Assembly (NCBI GenBank): GCA_006226495.1
Contig: SBGU01000035.1
Location: 29,996 to 93,995 of the forward strand
Direction of reading: 5' to 3'
DNA: 64,000 nucleotides
Origin: Alphaproteobacteria bacterium
GTDB lineage: Bacteria > Pseudomonadota > Alphaproteobacteria > Sphingomonadales > Kordiimonadaceae
The number at the start of each line of letters is the position of its first letter. The stretch's first letter is position 1. Under the pieces are notes generated by a model, which ran no database searches, was not told where the DNA came from, and worked only from the letters and a program-made list of their open reading frames with translations. The position numbers and the translations under genes are program-made. Below, one piece after another: positions 17,979 through 27,716 of this stretch.

Positions 17979-18724
17979 TGACCGCCGGCGCAGACGGCGT
18001 CACCCGCATCGCCATGTGGTCGGGGCCCCGGAATATCTCGACCGCCATGATGCGCAGTTTCGAAAACCGCGCAGACACCGTGGTGGTGGATGAACCTTTT
18101 TATGCCTGTTACCTGAAGGCGACCGGCATCGACCATCCGGGCCGCGACCTTGTGCTGGCGTCCCAGCCGACCGATTGGCGGCTGGTGGCCGACAGCCTGC
18201 ATGCGCCGCTGGATGGCGGCAAGACGGTTTTCTATCAGAAACACATGAGCCATCACCTGTTGCCCGACATGGGGCGGGACTGGATGGCGGGCCTCAGCCA
18301 TGCCTTCCTGATTCGGCATCCGGCGCGCATGCTGGCAAGTTATGTGCGCACCCGCGCGGAAGTCAGCCTTGCCGACCTTGGGCTTGTGGAATTGTCGGAA
18401 TTGTTTGACCGTGAAGCCGACCGGCTGGGCAAGGCGCCGCCGGTGGTGGACAGTGCCGCCGTGCTTGAAGACCCTGAGACCATGCTGACGCGCCTGTGCG
18501 CAGCGCTCGAAATTCCGTTTGATGCGGCCATGCTGGCCTGGCCCGCCGGCAAACGCGACAGCGACGGCGTGTGGGCGCCCTGGTGGTACAAAAGTGTCGA
18601 AGCCTCAACCGGATTTGCCGCCCCCGGCCCGACCGGCATGCCGGTCCTGGATGCGAAGTTGCAGCGCATCGCCGACGCGGCCATGCCGCATTATGAAAAA
18701 CTGGCGCGCCACGCGCTTGGCTGA
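17978..18724 (+). CDS. Sulfotransferase-like protein coupled to the aminotransferase
   Basis: The 248-residue protein starts IAMWSGPRNISTAMMRSF, a P-loop-like 5'-phosphosulfate motif, and has FLIRHPARMLASYVRTR as the 3'-phosphate motif, the layout of the sulfotransferase superfamily. In several bacteria similar proteins are adjacent to or fused with class IV aminotransferases. The reaction is unproven. The ATG overlaps the upstream TGA by one base. Confidence 0.75.
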   Translation: MTAGADGVTRIAMWSGPRNISTAMMRSFENRADTVVVDEPFYACYLKATGIDHPGRDLVLASQPTDWRLVADSLHAPLDGGKTVFYQKHMSHHLLPDMGRDWMAGLSHAFLIRHPARMLASYVRTRAEVSLADLGLVELSELFDREADRLGKAPPVVDSAAVLEDPETMLTRLCAALEIPFDAAMLAWPAGKRDSDGVWAPWWYKSVEASTGFAAPGPTGMPVLDAKLQRIADAAMPHYEKLARHALG

Positions 18725-18735
18725 GCGTGGCCGGG

Positions 18736-20301
<1,566 letters not shown>

Positions 20302-20507
20302 CGTGGTTTCCTGATTTTGCCCAGGTCCTATCTGAGGGGCAAAACCTTAATTATCGGTAATCCACCATGCTAAAAAAGGTCGTTGCGGGTCGAAAAGTCG
20401 CGATTTCCGGCCTGTTTGCTGCGCGAACACGGTCGGGGAAGCACAGGTGCACCCCCGCATTGATCAGCCGGCCCCCCTATGCTACAAGGCCTGCGGCTCT
20501 GGCACAT

Positions 20508-20584
20508 GGTCCCGTAGCTCAGCTGGATAGAGCATCAGATTCCTAATCTGAGGGCCACTGGTTCGAATCCAGTCGGGATCACCA
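20508..20584 (+). tRNA. tRNA-Arg (CCT)
   Basis: A 77-base cloverleaf with acceptor GGTCCCG / CGGGATC, D-arm GCTC...GAGC, anticodon stem TCAGA/TCTGA around loop TTCCTAA (anticodon CCT, reading AGG), T-arm GGTTCGAATCC and an encoded CCA. Confidence 0.95.
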
Positions 20585-20632
20585 GAGCCGCCTTCATACA
20601 ATTGTCAGGCAAGGACCGGACGAAACGCTACC

Positions 20633-21220
20633 TCACACCGGTGCGTTGGGGTCGGCGAGGCGGTAGGTGAGGCTGTAGCGGTCGCCGTCCACGGTCTTTA
20701 CCATATGCTGGCAATGATTGCGGCTGGTGCCGGCCAGCACATAGGCCGAGCCGGGCTCGAGCTCGACGGCAAATTCCGCCTCTTCGGTGCCGGTCCTGCG
20801 CAGTTGCATGGTTGCGGGCACACCCAGACTGATGCCGACGATGATTTCGCCAAAACGTTTGCCGTCCGTATGCCAGTTCACGCCGGTTCCCTTCGGATAA
20901 TGCATGAACACACACTGGTTGAAGGGCCAGTAGGAGGGCACCACCTTCGGCGCGGCACTGACCAGCAGGTTCCGCAGCACATCCGGGATCGGCGGCGCGT
21001 CGTCGCGCGGGGCGCCGGTGATATGATAGGCGACGCCAAACTGCCTGTAGCCGCGCACCAGGACCTGGCCAGGCCCCTTATAGCCGCGCGCCCGGGCGTT
21101 GTCGCCATATTGCTGGTGTTCAAGCTCGACGGTTTTCAGGAAATCGACGGCAACCTGTTGTTCTTCTGCGCTCAAAACACCGGGCACATACAGAAAGCCC
21201 TTATATTCTTGTCGGGTCAT
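20633..21220 (-). CDS. AlkB-fold 2-oxoglutarate/Fe(II) dioxygenase
   Basis: The 195-residue protein has the iron-binding HxD in VNWHTDGKRFGEIIVGISLG (about residues 115-134), a distal His in SRNHCQHMVKTV, and the 2-oxoglutarate-binding Arg in DRYSLTYR near the C-terminus, as in the AlkB superfamily. AlkB proteins demethylate nucleic acids, while other members oxidise proteins or small molecules. It is the last gene of the eight-gene minus-strand operon, 18 bases after the GNAT gene, so a tailoring role in that pathway is as likely as DNA repair. Confidence 0.8.
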   Translation of the reverse strand: MTRQEYKGFLYVPGVLSAEEQQVAVDFLKTVELEHQQYGDNARARGYKGPGQVLVRGYRQFGVAYHITGAPRDDAPPIPDVLRNLLVSAAPKVVPSYWPFNQCVFMHYPKGTGVNWHTDGKRFGEIIVGISLGVPATMQLRRTGTEEAEFAVELEPGSAYVLAGTSRNHCQHMVKTVDGDRYSLTYRLADPNAPV

Positions 21221-21238
21221 AAAGGGTCCTGATATTGA

Positions 21239-21883
21239 TTAGGGCTGTGGGGCCGCAGCCGGTGCCGGCTGGCGCGCCGACGCATGGGGTTCCAGCATCG
21301 GCTTCAGGCGCGCACCCAGCTCGCCGGATGTGACCTTGCCGCAAACCTCGGCATAACCGCCCCTGAGGTCGCCGTCACACACCAGCGCCATGGGCATGCA
21401 TTCGCGGTGCGTGCGCGGGTGGATGACCGGGTCGCCCTTGAAGGGGCGGTAACCCAGCCGCTTGTAATAGTTCACGAGCTGCAGCCGCACGACGATCATG
21501 TCGGCCCGGATGCCGGCCGCCACCTCGTGCTCCCACACCTTGCGGGTGAAGGCAAGGGTGCGGGCAAAACCTGCTTTCGACAGGAACACCGACGCCGTGG
21601 CCATGTGCGGCCGGTCCTCGGGGCGCGGTTTGTAGGGCATGACACTTTCGATATCGAGCGGCGTTTCATGCCAGCGGGCGATGCGCACGGTGAAGAGGGG
21701 CTGGCCTTCCTGCATCACATAATAATGCCGGGCATGGCGGTCGATCTCTTCCTCGAGCACATCATAATTGAAGCTGGCGCGCAGCTCGCGGATCAGCTCG
21801 AACTGCGGTCCGGTGCCAAAGAAATGTTCCAGGGTAAAACTGCTTTTTTCCGTCGGTTCCGTAAGCTGTTCGATGATGGACAT
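21239..21883 (-). CDS. GNAT-type N-acyltransferase resembling FeeM/autoinducer synthases
   Basis: The 214-residue protein has the late-domain pattern RLQLVNYYKRLGYRPFKGDPVIHPRTHRECMPMALV. This is the acyl-CoA/ACP-binding end of FeeM-like and LuxI-like GNAT proteins (typically YxRLGFRPxG...HP...PM.LV). Such enzymes attach fatty acyl groups to amino acids or amines. The N-terminal part (LEHFFGTGPQFELIRELRASFNYDVLEEEIDRHA) matches the start of those folds less clearly. It sits 12 bases after the B12 radical SAM gene. Assignment rests on motif pattern only. Confidence 0.6.
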   Translation of the reverse strand: MSIIEQLTEPTEKSSFTLEHFFGTGPQFELIRELRASFNYDVLEEEIDRHARHYYVMQEGQPLFTVRIARWHETPLDIESVMPYKPRPEDRPHMATASVFLSKAGFARTLAFTRKVWEHEVAAGIRADMIVVRLQLVNYYKRLGYRPFKGDPVIHPRTHRECMPMALVCDGDLRGGYAEVCGKVTSGELGARLKPMLEPHASARQPAPAAAPQP

Positions 21884-21895
21884 GATGGTGCCCTG

Positions 21896-23968
21896 TTATG
21901 CCGACCTGCTGTCCAGGCCCTTGGTGAAACGATCGATACTGCTGCTGCCATACAGGCTTTTGAAATAACCACGCTCCACACGTTCATAGTGTTTGCCGAC
22001 AATGCGGCGCGTGAAATTCTCAAGCGCGTCTTCTTCCGAATTTGAGCTTTCGATCCAGTCCAGCCGGAACTGGGAACGGCTGCCCGAAACCTGGTGCCGC
22101 AGCATGACATCGATCTTGCTGGACTTGGGTTCGGCCCGGTCCTCGTTTTCGTCGAGGAAATAATGTTCCCAGTCGTAATCGGTCTGCACCCGGCGGCCGA
22201 TACGACGGTCGTAGCTCGGGTCGACGATCATGTTTTCGGCATATTTGAGGATGCTTTGAAGTTCGTCCCAGGTGCCATATTCGGCCATCAGCACACGCGC
22301 GAGCGCCTCGTAGAATTCCCTGACGCCGTTCGCGAACTTGAAGTGGAAATATTCCTCGACATTCACATAATAATCGAAGTGCGGCATGTCCTCGATCGGC
22401 AGGGCTTCGACCATGTCGGTGCCTTCGTCCGAAATGAAGTCGGCGATATGGCTGTAACAGCGGTCATAGACCGTGTTCCAGTATTCGTCCCCGGGCTTGA
22501 ACATCTTCTCGATCAGAAGATTATAGAAGTCCTTGTAGGCGATACCTTTGCTCCGGCGCAGGTAGCGCGACACCAGTTGGGTGAAGCCGTTATTGTGCAG
22601 GGCGATGATCAGGCGGCCATGCACATACATGTCGACAAAATCCTGCCGGTTATAGCTGTTGGTCGCCACGATGATGGTGGAATAGTCATGCACCGCCAGG
22701 TTGGGGTCGCGCTTGTTCACGGCACCGATGCGGGTGACGGTTTCCACCTGCCACTGTTTCTGGAACGACGGCTGCGCCGCCGGCGAATTGGGGATCACAT
22801 CGAACGGATAGGCGACATATTCATCATGCACGCCCATTTCCATCAATCCGGTCAGGGAACCGAGGAACCGTTCCGGTGAATCGTTGGGCGCACCGAAGAT
22901 AAGCTGCGCCACACACGGGATCTTGGTTTCCTTGATCTCGTTGATCACGCTCATCAGGCGGTGGCGCGACACGGGCGCCCGGTTCATGGTCTTCAAGACT
23001 TCGTCGTTCAGGTGCTGAACCGACAGCACATGGTTGTTCACCAGGCCGGCGCGGAAGGCGCGCTCGTTCATGCTCACCACCCGGTCCACATTCATCTTGG
23101 CATTGTTCCAGATGAAGACGTTGGGATAGCCATATTTATGCTTGGCGTCGATCAGGGCATCGAGGATTTCCTCGTCGCGCTTGTCGATGCCGAAGTTGGC
23201 GACCGTGATGAAACAGACCTGGATGCCGTTTTTCGAAATCCACTGGACCTCTTTTTTCACGCGCTCGAGCGGGATGTTGCGGATCGACGAGCCGGTGTTC
23301 GAGCCCCAGTCGCAGAAAACACAGGCATAGGGACAGCCGCGGTCAATCTCCCACGGGATACCGATGAAACGCTGCGGGTCGGCGGCCTTCAACTCGGCAA
23401 TCATGTTTTCGAAAAACGCGGCATGTTTCAGCCAGGGCGATTCTTCGTCGAAGGTTTGCGGCAGGCTGGGTTTTTCGGTCATGCGGTGCTTGCCGTCGTC
23501 ATCGCCTTCGCGGGGCGGCAGCACAAGACCGGGCACGGCGTCCAGGTCGACCTTGCCGTCGACCACCTGTTCCAGGATCATCTTGAACGGGATTTCGCCG
23601 TCCTTCAGCACGATGGCATCCAGGTACGGATGCTCGGCGAAAATGTCGGTATTCTTGTAATCCAGGTGCGGGCCGCCGGCGACGATCACGCAGTTCGGAT
23701 ATTTTTCCCGGATATATTCGGCCAGCACCATGTTGGTATGGGCATTCCAACTGTAGCAGCTCAGGCCCAGCACATGGATTTCCTGCCCGCCATAGGGCGC
23801 CAGCAGCTTCTCCGGCACGTCCTTGCCGATGATGGGGTCAAGCCAGTTGATCTCGGCGCGCAGGGTGTCCGACTTGTCGGCAAACGTTTTCAGGTTCGCC
23901 CAGATGGTCGGCAGGTAGATCACGTAACGCGGGTTGTTGGCCGGAACGGAAATCAGGACATTTTTCAT
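21896..23968 (-). CDS. Cobalamin-binding (B12) radical SAM enzyme
   Basis: The 690-residue protein has an N-terminal Rossmann-like cobalamin-binding domain (HVLGLSCYSWNAHTNMVLAEYIREKYPNCVIVAGGPHLDY, about residues 66-105, and ...DAIVLKDGEIPFKM). The radical SAM core carries the cluster motif in DRGCPYACVFCDWG (CxxxCxxC, about residues 210-217). A C-terminal extension of about 250 residues has no family I recognise. Class B radical SAM enzymes methylate or rearrange unactivated carbon centres. The ATG is preceded by AGGAGG. It lies 20 bases after the RlmN-like gene, and CobT at the window edge shows the organism makes cobalamin. Confidence 0.9.
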   Translation of the reverse strand: MKNVLISVPANNPRYVIYLPTIWANLKTFADKSDTLRAEINWLDPIIGKDVPEKLLAPYGGQEIHVLGLSCYSWNAHTNMVLAEYIREKYPNCVIVAGGPHLDYKNTDIFAEHPYLDAIVLKDGEIPFKMILEQVVDGKVDLDAVPGLVLPPREGDDDGKHRMTEKPSLPQTFDEESPWLKHAAFFENMIAELKAADPQRFIGIPWEIDRGCPYACVFCDWGSNTGSSIRNIPLERVKKEVQWISKNGIQVCFITVANFGIDKRDEEILDALIDAKHKYGYPNVFIWNNAKMNVDRVVSMNERAFRAGLVNNHVLSVQHLNDEVLKTMNRAPVSRHRLMSVINEIKETKIPCVAQLIFGAPNDSPERFLGSLTGLMEMGVHDEYVAYPFDVIPNSPAAQPSFQKQWQVETVTRIGAVNKRDPNLAVHDYSTIIVATNSYNRQDFVDMYVHGRLIIALHNNGFTQLVSRYLRRSKGIAYKDFYNLLIEKMFKPGDEYWNTVYDRCYSHIADFISDEGTDMVEALPIEDMPHFDYYVNVEEYFHFKFANGVREFYEALARVLMAEYGTWDELQSILKYAENMIVDPSYDRRIGRRVQTDYDWEHYFLDENEDRAEPKSSKIDVMLRHQVSGSRSQFRLDWIESSNSEEDALENFTRRIVGKHYERVERGYFKSLYGSSSIDRFTKGLDSRSA

Positions 23969-23988
23969 AATCGCCTCCTGCTCCTCCC

Positions 23989-24888
23989 TCAGGCCGTTTC
24001 TTTGCGGGCATGGCGCATTTCGCGGACACGCGACCGCAACTGGCCGCAGCCGGCATCCAGTTCGACACCCATGCTGTAATCGATCGAGACATCGAAACCT
24101 TCACCCTTGAGGCCGGCTTCGAAGGTCTTGAAGCGTTCAAGCGGCGACGAGGTCAGTTCGGTCTCGTCGATGGTGTTCCACTGTTTCAGTTTCACCCGGT
24201 ACAGGGACGGGTCCAGAAGCCCGATCAGGCGCTCAAGATCGGCATCGCTGTCGTTCACGCCGTCGAACATCAGATAGTTCATGATGATCGGCATGTCGGT
24301 GCTTTCGCGCAGGTCGCGTGCGGTCGCCAACAGGTCCTCGATCGGGTATTTTTTATTGATCGGGATCAGCCGGGTGCGGGTGTCATTGTCGGTGGCATGC
24401 AGGGAAATGCTGAGGATCGAGAAGGGCGATTCCTTCAGTTTCTCAAAGGCCGGCAGGATGCCCGATGTGGTGACGGTCACATGTTCGACCATCTCGTCCT
24501 CAAGCATCGTGTAGGCAGCTTCCTTCAAGGCATCGATGTTCAGGAGCGGTTCGCCCATGCCGGCCACAATGGCGGTATCCAGCTTTTTGAAGCCGGGGTC
24601 GGCGGCGCGCCGGTCGTCATTGACGGCGGCAATCTGGCGCACGATCTCGCCGGCGCTCAGGTTGCCGAGAACCTTCTGTTTGCCGGTTTCGCAGAAGACG
24701 CAGCCAACCGTGCAGCCGATCTGGGTCGAGATGCAGGCGGCGGGTTTGCCATTGATGGTGAAATAGACGCTTTCGACGCTTTTCACCTCGTCGGGCATGC
24801 CCCAGAGGAATTTCACACTGCCGTCCTGCCCGAACGACTTGTTCAGAAGCACCATGTTGGAAGCCTGGGGAGCAACGTTGATATTCAT
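23989..24888 (-). CDS. RlmN/Cfr-like radical SAM protein lacking the N-terminal domain
   Basis: The 299-residue protein has the RlmN/Cfr cluster motif in GCTVGCVFCETGKQK, the GMGEPLLN motif and a C-terminal DAGCGQLRSRV. Both catalytic cysteines of the family are present: the one seven residues before the cluster (ACISTQIGC) and the methyl-carrier Cys in GCGQL. Compared with RlmN it lacks most of the roughly 90-residue N-terminal RNA-binding domain, so its substrate may not be 23S rRNA or tRNA. The start overlaps the stop of the upstream gene by four bases. It acts in the cytoplasm as part of the operon. Confidence 0.85.
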   Translation of the reverse strand: MNINVAPQASNMVLLNKSFGQDGSVKFLWGMPDEVKSVESVYFTINGKPAACISTQIGCTVGCVFCETGKQKVLGNLSAGEIVRQIAAVNDDRRAADPGFKKLDTAIVAGMGEPLLNIDALKEAAYTMLEDEMVEHVTVTTSGILPAFEKLKESPFSILSISLHATDNDTRTRLIPINKKYPIEDLLATARDLRESTDMPIIMNYLMFDGVNDSDADLERLIGLLDPSLYRVKLKQWNTIDETELTSSPLERFKTFEAGLKGEGFDVSIDYSMGVELDAGCGQLRSRVREMRHARKETA

Positions 24889-25907
24889 GCGACGGGTGTC
24901 CTCTCAATGCCAATACCGCACTGCTTGGGTTTCTGGTGCGGGACGCCACTCATGACGTCGTTTCGGGTTGGAACCGGGTCGAAAAACAGACTTTGGATAA
25001 AGTCCGGGTCGTTGCCCGAGAAGAAGGGGCTTTGCAGCCCGCGATAGGAAAACGGCACCGACGTGGTGGTCGGGATGCGCAGTTTGTCTTCATACAGCCG
25101 GCCGCACCAGACATCGGTGCTGTCCTGCAGCTTGGCCATTTCCGTGGTGTCGAGCGAATCGATGATGCGCGCCCCTTCATTGACCCTGAGCGAGTTTTCG
25201 GCGGCCAGGAAATCGTTGGTGGCGAGGAATTCGACAATGGCGTCCTGGCGTGTGTTCAGCGCCGGGTTCTTGAAGCGGGTGGTGATGACGAGCGCAATCA
25301 CGAAGCCGCCCTTTTCGCGGAAGGCATGCATGAATTCGAACCGGTGCTTGAGGTAAGCATCGGTGTCAAACGCGCTCATCGACAGGCGAATTTCGGCGCC
25401 CACGTCGATCAGCCGCTGCATCTGGGCGTCGGTCGGCACATTGAAGCATTTGGAGATGAAGATCATGATGCGCCCGGACGCATGGGTCAGGGTCGCAAGG
25501 TCGATCGCCTTGTCCCAGTCCCAGGACGGGTCGCTGTTCCAGCCGTTGCGCACATAACCCTGTTCCTGGGGCAGCGCCGCAAAATCGGCATTCAGCACGG
25601 CTTCGTCGAAGATGTTGGGTACACGCTTGCCGAAGTCGTACCCGGCCTTGTAGGAGGCGATGGCGGCAAAACAGGTGCCATAACAGGCCAGTTCCGCCGG
25701 CAGGCAGCCGGTCATCACATCGGTGCTCAGGGTGTCGAACGGCAGGCCGCCCGCCTTGCCGACCCGCATCTGCAACGGATCGGGCACAGCCAGCGCCTTC
25801 TGGGCGAAGCAGCTATTGCTGAACTTCACGTCCTGGCGGGATGCCTTGACGGTGGTCTTGTCCGATTTCAGGACGTCAAATATGTCCCTGGACTGTTTGA
25901 TACTCAT
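24885..25907 (-). CDS. Divergent radical-SAM-like protein with atypical cysteine motif
   Basis: I do not recognise a named family for this 340-residue protein. TDVMTGCLPAELACYGTCFAA places three cysteines as Cx6Cx3C instead of Cx3Cx2C. The following strands resemble a radical SAM barrel: VRNGWNSDPSWDWDKAIDL, RIMIFISKCFNVPTDAQMQRLIDVGAEIRLSMSAFDTD and KHRFEFMHAFREKGGFVIALVITTRF. The ATG at 25907 follows GGGGGCGAG and overlaps the end of the TauD gene by 32 bases; its stop overlaps the RlmN-like start. An iron-sulfur enzyme of the same pathway is my inference. Confidence 0.6.
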   Translation of the reverse strand: MSIKQSRDIFDVLKSDKTTVKASRQDVKFSNSCFAQKALAVPDPLQMRVGKAGGLPFDTLSTDVMTGCLPAELACYGTCFAAIASYKAGYDFGKRVPNIFDEAVLNADFAALPQEQGYVRNGWNSDPSWDWDKAIDLATLTHASGRIMIFISKCFNVPTDAQMQRLIDVGAEIRLSMSAFDTDAYLKHRFEFMHAFREKGGFVIALVITTRFKNPALNTRQDAIVEFLATNDFLAAENSLRVNEGARIIDSLDTTEMAKLQDSTDVWCGRLYEDKLRIPTTTSVPFSYRGLQSPFFSGNDPDFIQSLFFDPVPTRNDVMSGVPHQKPKQCGIGIERTPVA

Positions 25908-26757
25908 CTCGCCCCCGTTCACCATCGAGTTGTCTGACAATAAAGCCGTCCGGTACTGCAAACATCTGTGCGTCGGCGTAGATTTTGGTGGCCTTCAGAA
26001 GCCTGGGCCCCTCGAACGCCTCGCGCCGGTGAATGACCTGGCTGTTGTCATAGAGGATGTAATCCCCCGACTGCCATTCATGGGCGTAGATATTGGTCGG
26101 CTTCAACACAGCCGCCATGAAATCCTTCTTGAGACGGGCGCTTTCGGCGTCCTCGATCTCCATGTATCTGACCAGGTTTTCGCTGACATAGACATAGTCG
26201 CGCCCGGTCACCGGGTTGGTCAGGATCGCCGGGTGCGCTACTTCCACTTTGGGCACGTTGTCGTGCGTGGTGGCGGGTACGCGGGTCGACCAGGTGCCGC
26301 GCACCTTTTCGATATCCGTCTGGGGCACATTCAGCGACGACACCGCAGTACTGGCAAAACTGGTTTGGCCGCCGATCGGGCTGGGCAGCACACAATAGAT
26401 GGACGCCAGGATCGCCGGATTTTCGCGGAATTCCTGGTCGGAATGCCAATAGTCGGTGTCGCGCCCCGGGAAGCCCATGAAACCGCCGTCCTCGTAGCGC
26501 AGGTTACTGAGGTACACGACTTCCTTGATGTTGCGGCCATGGGAAATGCGCCGGGCCGACGGCTCCAACTGGCCGTTGCCGACCACGCGGCCGACAGCAA
26601 CCAGATCATCGTCGGTCAGGATCTGTTCGCGAAACAGCAACAGGCCCTTCTCGGCAAGCAGGGTCCGAACACGGTCGGTCAGCTCGCCCTGGATATCCTT
26701 GAGCCTGACCCCGGAGACGACGGCCCCGAAGTTTTCATGCAGATCTGATACAAACAC
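25876..26757 (-). CDS. TauD/TfdA-type 2-oxoglutarate dioxygenase
   Basis: The 293-residue protein shows the TauD fold: FGAVVSGVRLKDIQGEL at the start, iron ligands HxD in DYWHSDQEF (about residues 112-120) and a distal His in SQVIHRREAFEGPRLLKATKIYA, with the 2-oxoglutarate-binding Arg just after. It oxidises a small molecule using Fe(II), 2-oxoglutarate and oxygen. I chose the GTG at 26757, with GGGGGGA just upstream, over a TTG at 26847 that would add a disordered His/Pro-rich stretch and overlap the small membrane gene. It lies 23 bases after that gene in the operon. Confidence 0.85.
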   Translation of the reverse strand: MFVSDLHENFGAVVSGVRLKDIQGELTDRVRTLLAEKGLLLFREQILTDDDLVAVGRVVGNGQLEPSARRISHGRNIKEVVYLSNLRYEDGGFMGFPGRDTDYWHSDQEFRENPAILASIYCVLPSPIGGQTSFASTAVSSLNVPQTDIEKVRGTWSTRVPATTHDNVPKVEVAHPAILTNPVTGRDYVYVSENLVRYMEIEDAESARLKKDFMAAVLKPTNIYAHEWQSGDYILYDNSQVIHRREAFEGPRLLKATKIYADAQMFAVPDGFIVRQLDGERGRDEYQTVQGHI

Positions 26758-26780
26758 GCTTTCCCCCCGAAAGTCGTTGT

Positions 26781-26945
26781 TCAGGTTTGTCTGGGTTCCG
26801 TCAGGTGCAGCAACAGCCCCATGAGAATGGGGGTCAGCAGGATGCAAAGAATGACGGTGATGATATAGCCCATCCGCCGGTCACGCCCCAGCATGCCGAC
26901 GATGAAACACAGGGCAAGATAGGCAAGCACTGCAAGGACGATCAT
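26781..26945 (-). CDS. 54-residue two-helix membrane protein
   Basis: A short frame reads MIVLAVLAYLALCFIVGMLG, then RDRRMGY, then a second hydrophobic segment (IITVILCILLTPILMGLLL) and HLTEPRQT. Two transmembrane helices joined by a positively charged turn (RDRR) make it a credible inner-membrane microprotein. It fills the gap between the DUF697-like gene (38 bases) and the TauD gene (23 bases), with a GGGGG element 10 bases before its ATG. Function is unknown; it is not a typical peptide precursor because there is no leader/core layout. Confidence 0.65.
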   Translation of the reverse strand: MIVLAVLAYLALCFIVGMLGRDRRMGYIITVILCILLTPILMGLLLHLTEPRQT

Positions 26946-26983
26946 AGAACTTCAACCCCCGAAGCGAGCCTGGCCGGCCGGGA

Positions 26984-27622
26984 TCAGGCCTCTGCTGCTG
27001 CAGGGGCCTCATCAACGACCAGATCGTCTTCCCGCTTTTTCCTGATCAGTTTTTCTTTGGATTTGTTGAACCATTCCTTCACGGCGCCGGTGTCGATATC
27101 GACAATGGCCCGACCGTCGCGGAAATGGTTGGCGAACACACGCCCGATGAGGCGGGTTTCGATATAGGCAACCGACGAGGCCACCACCATGCCAACGCCG
27201 GTGCCGATGCCCGGGATCACCTTGGCGGCGGAAGCCAGCCCCATGGCCGTGCCTTCACGGGCCAACTGCGGTACCGCGCCGCCGACAATCGCGGCCAGAA
27301 CCATCTTGGCGCGTTTCTTGTCGACCCGCACGCCGTGCTCGTCGGCCAGGTCCAGGATCATCTTCACCTGCACGGTGAACAGGATACCGAAGTCCAGGAC
27401 CGGCAGGGGCAACAGGCCGCCGCAGGCTGCATACATGGAATATCGTTCGACGATCCGGATATCGTTCGCCGTCATATCGTCTTCGCTGAAGATCGACATG
27501 TTGGTTTCAACGGTTTCAGCTTCACCATTGTCAACCGTGGGCTGCTCGTCTGCTGCCACTTCAGGCTGATCAACTTTCGGGTCTGCCGAGGTGTCACTTG
27601 CTGTGTCGGATTTTCTAGGCAT
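26984..27622 (-). CDS. DUF697-like (YcjF-type) membrane protein
   Basis: The 212-residue protein has a disordered acidic N-terminus (about 60 residues). Next is a domain with YSMYAACGGLLPLPVLDFGILFTVQVKMILDLADEHGV and LASAAKVIPGIGTGVGMVVASSVAYIETRLIGRVF, resembling DUF697/YcjF membrane proteins, with two hydrophobic segments. The ATG at 27622 follows GGGAG at 5 bases. It is the promoter-proximal gene of the minus-strand operon, directly downstream of a TTGACA/TATGCT promoter. Confidence 0.7.
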   Translation of the reverse strand: MPRKSDTASDTSADPKVDQPEVAADEQPTVDNGEAETVETNMSIFSEDDMTANDIRIVERYSMYAACGGLLPLPVLDFGILFTVQVKMILDLADEHGVRVDKKRAKMVLAAIVGGAVPQLAREGTAMGLASAAKVIPGIGTGVGMVVASSVAYIETRLIGRVFANHFRDGRAIVDIDTGAVKEWFNKSKEKLIRKKREDDLVVDEAPAAAEA

Positions 27623-27650
27623 GATCGCGCTCCCGCCCTTAAGTAGTTGA

Positions 27651-27680
27651 AGCATAATTTCGATTCTTGAAACGTGTCAA
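27651..27680 (-). promoter_or_regulatory. Sigma-70 promoter of the eight-gene operon
   Basis: On the minus strand TTGACA (27675-27680) is separated by 18 bases from TATGCT (27651-27656). Transcription would start near 27644, about 20 bases before the ATG of the DUF697-like gene. Confidence 0.75.
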
Positions 27681-27716
27681 CCATAAACTGGCCGTCATCC
27701 AAGAATAGAAAACAAG

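Noticed and set aside
26758..26847. Longer TauD protein starting at a TTG at 26847
   Set aside because: It would overlap the small membrane gene and add a disordered His/Pro-rich stretch; the GTG at 26757 has a ribosome-binding site.
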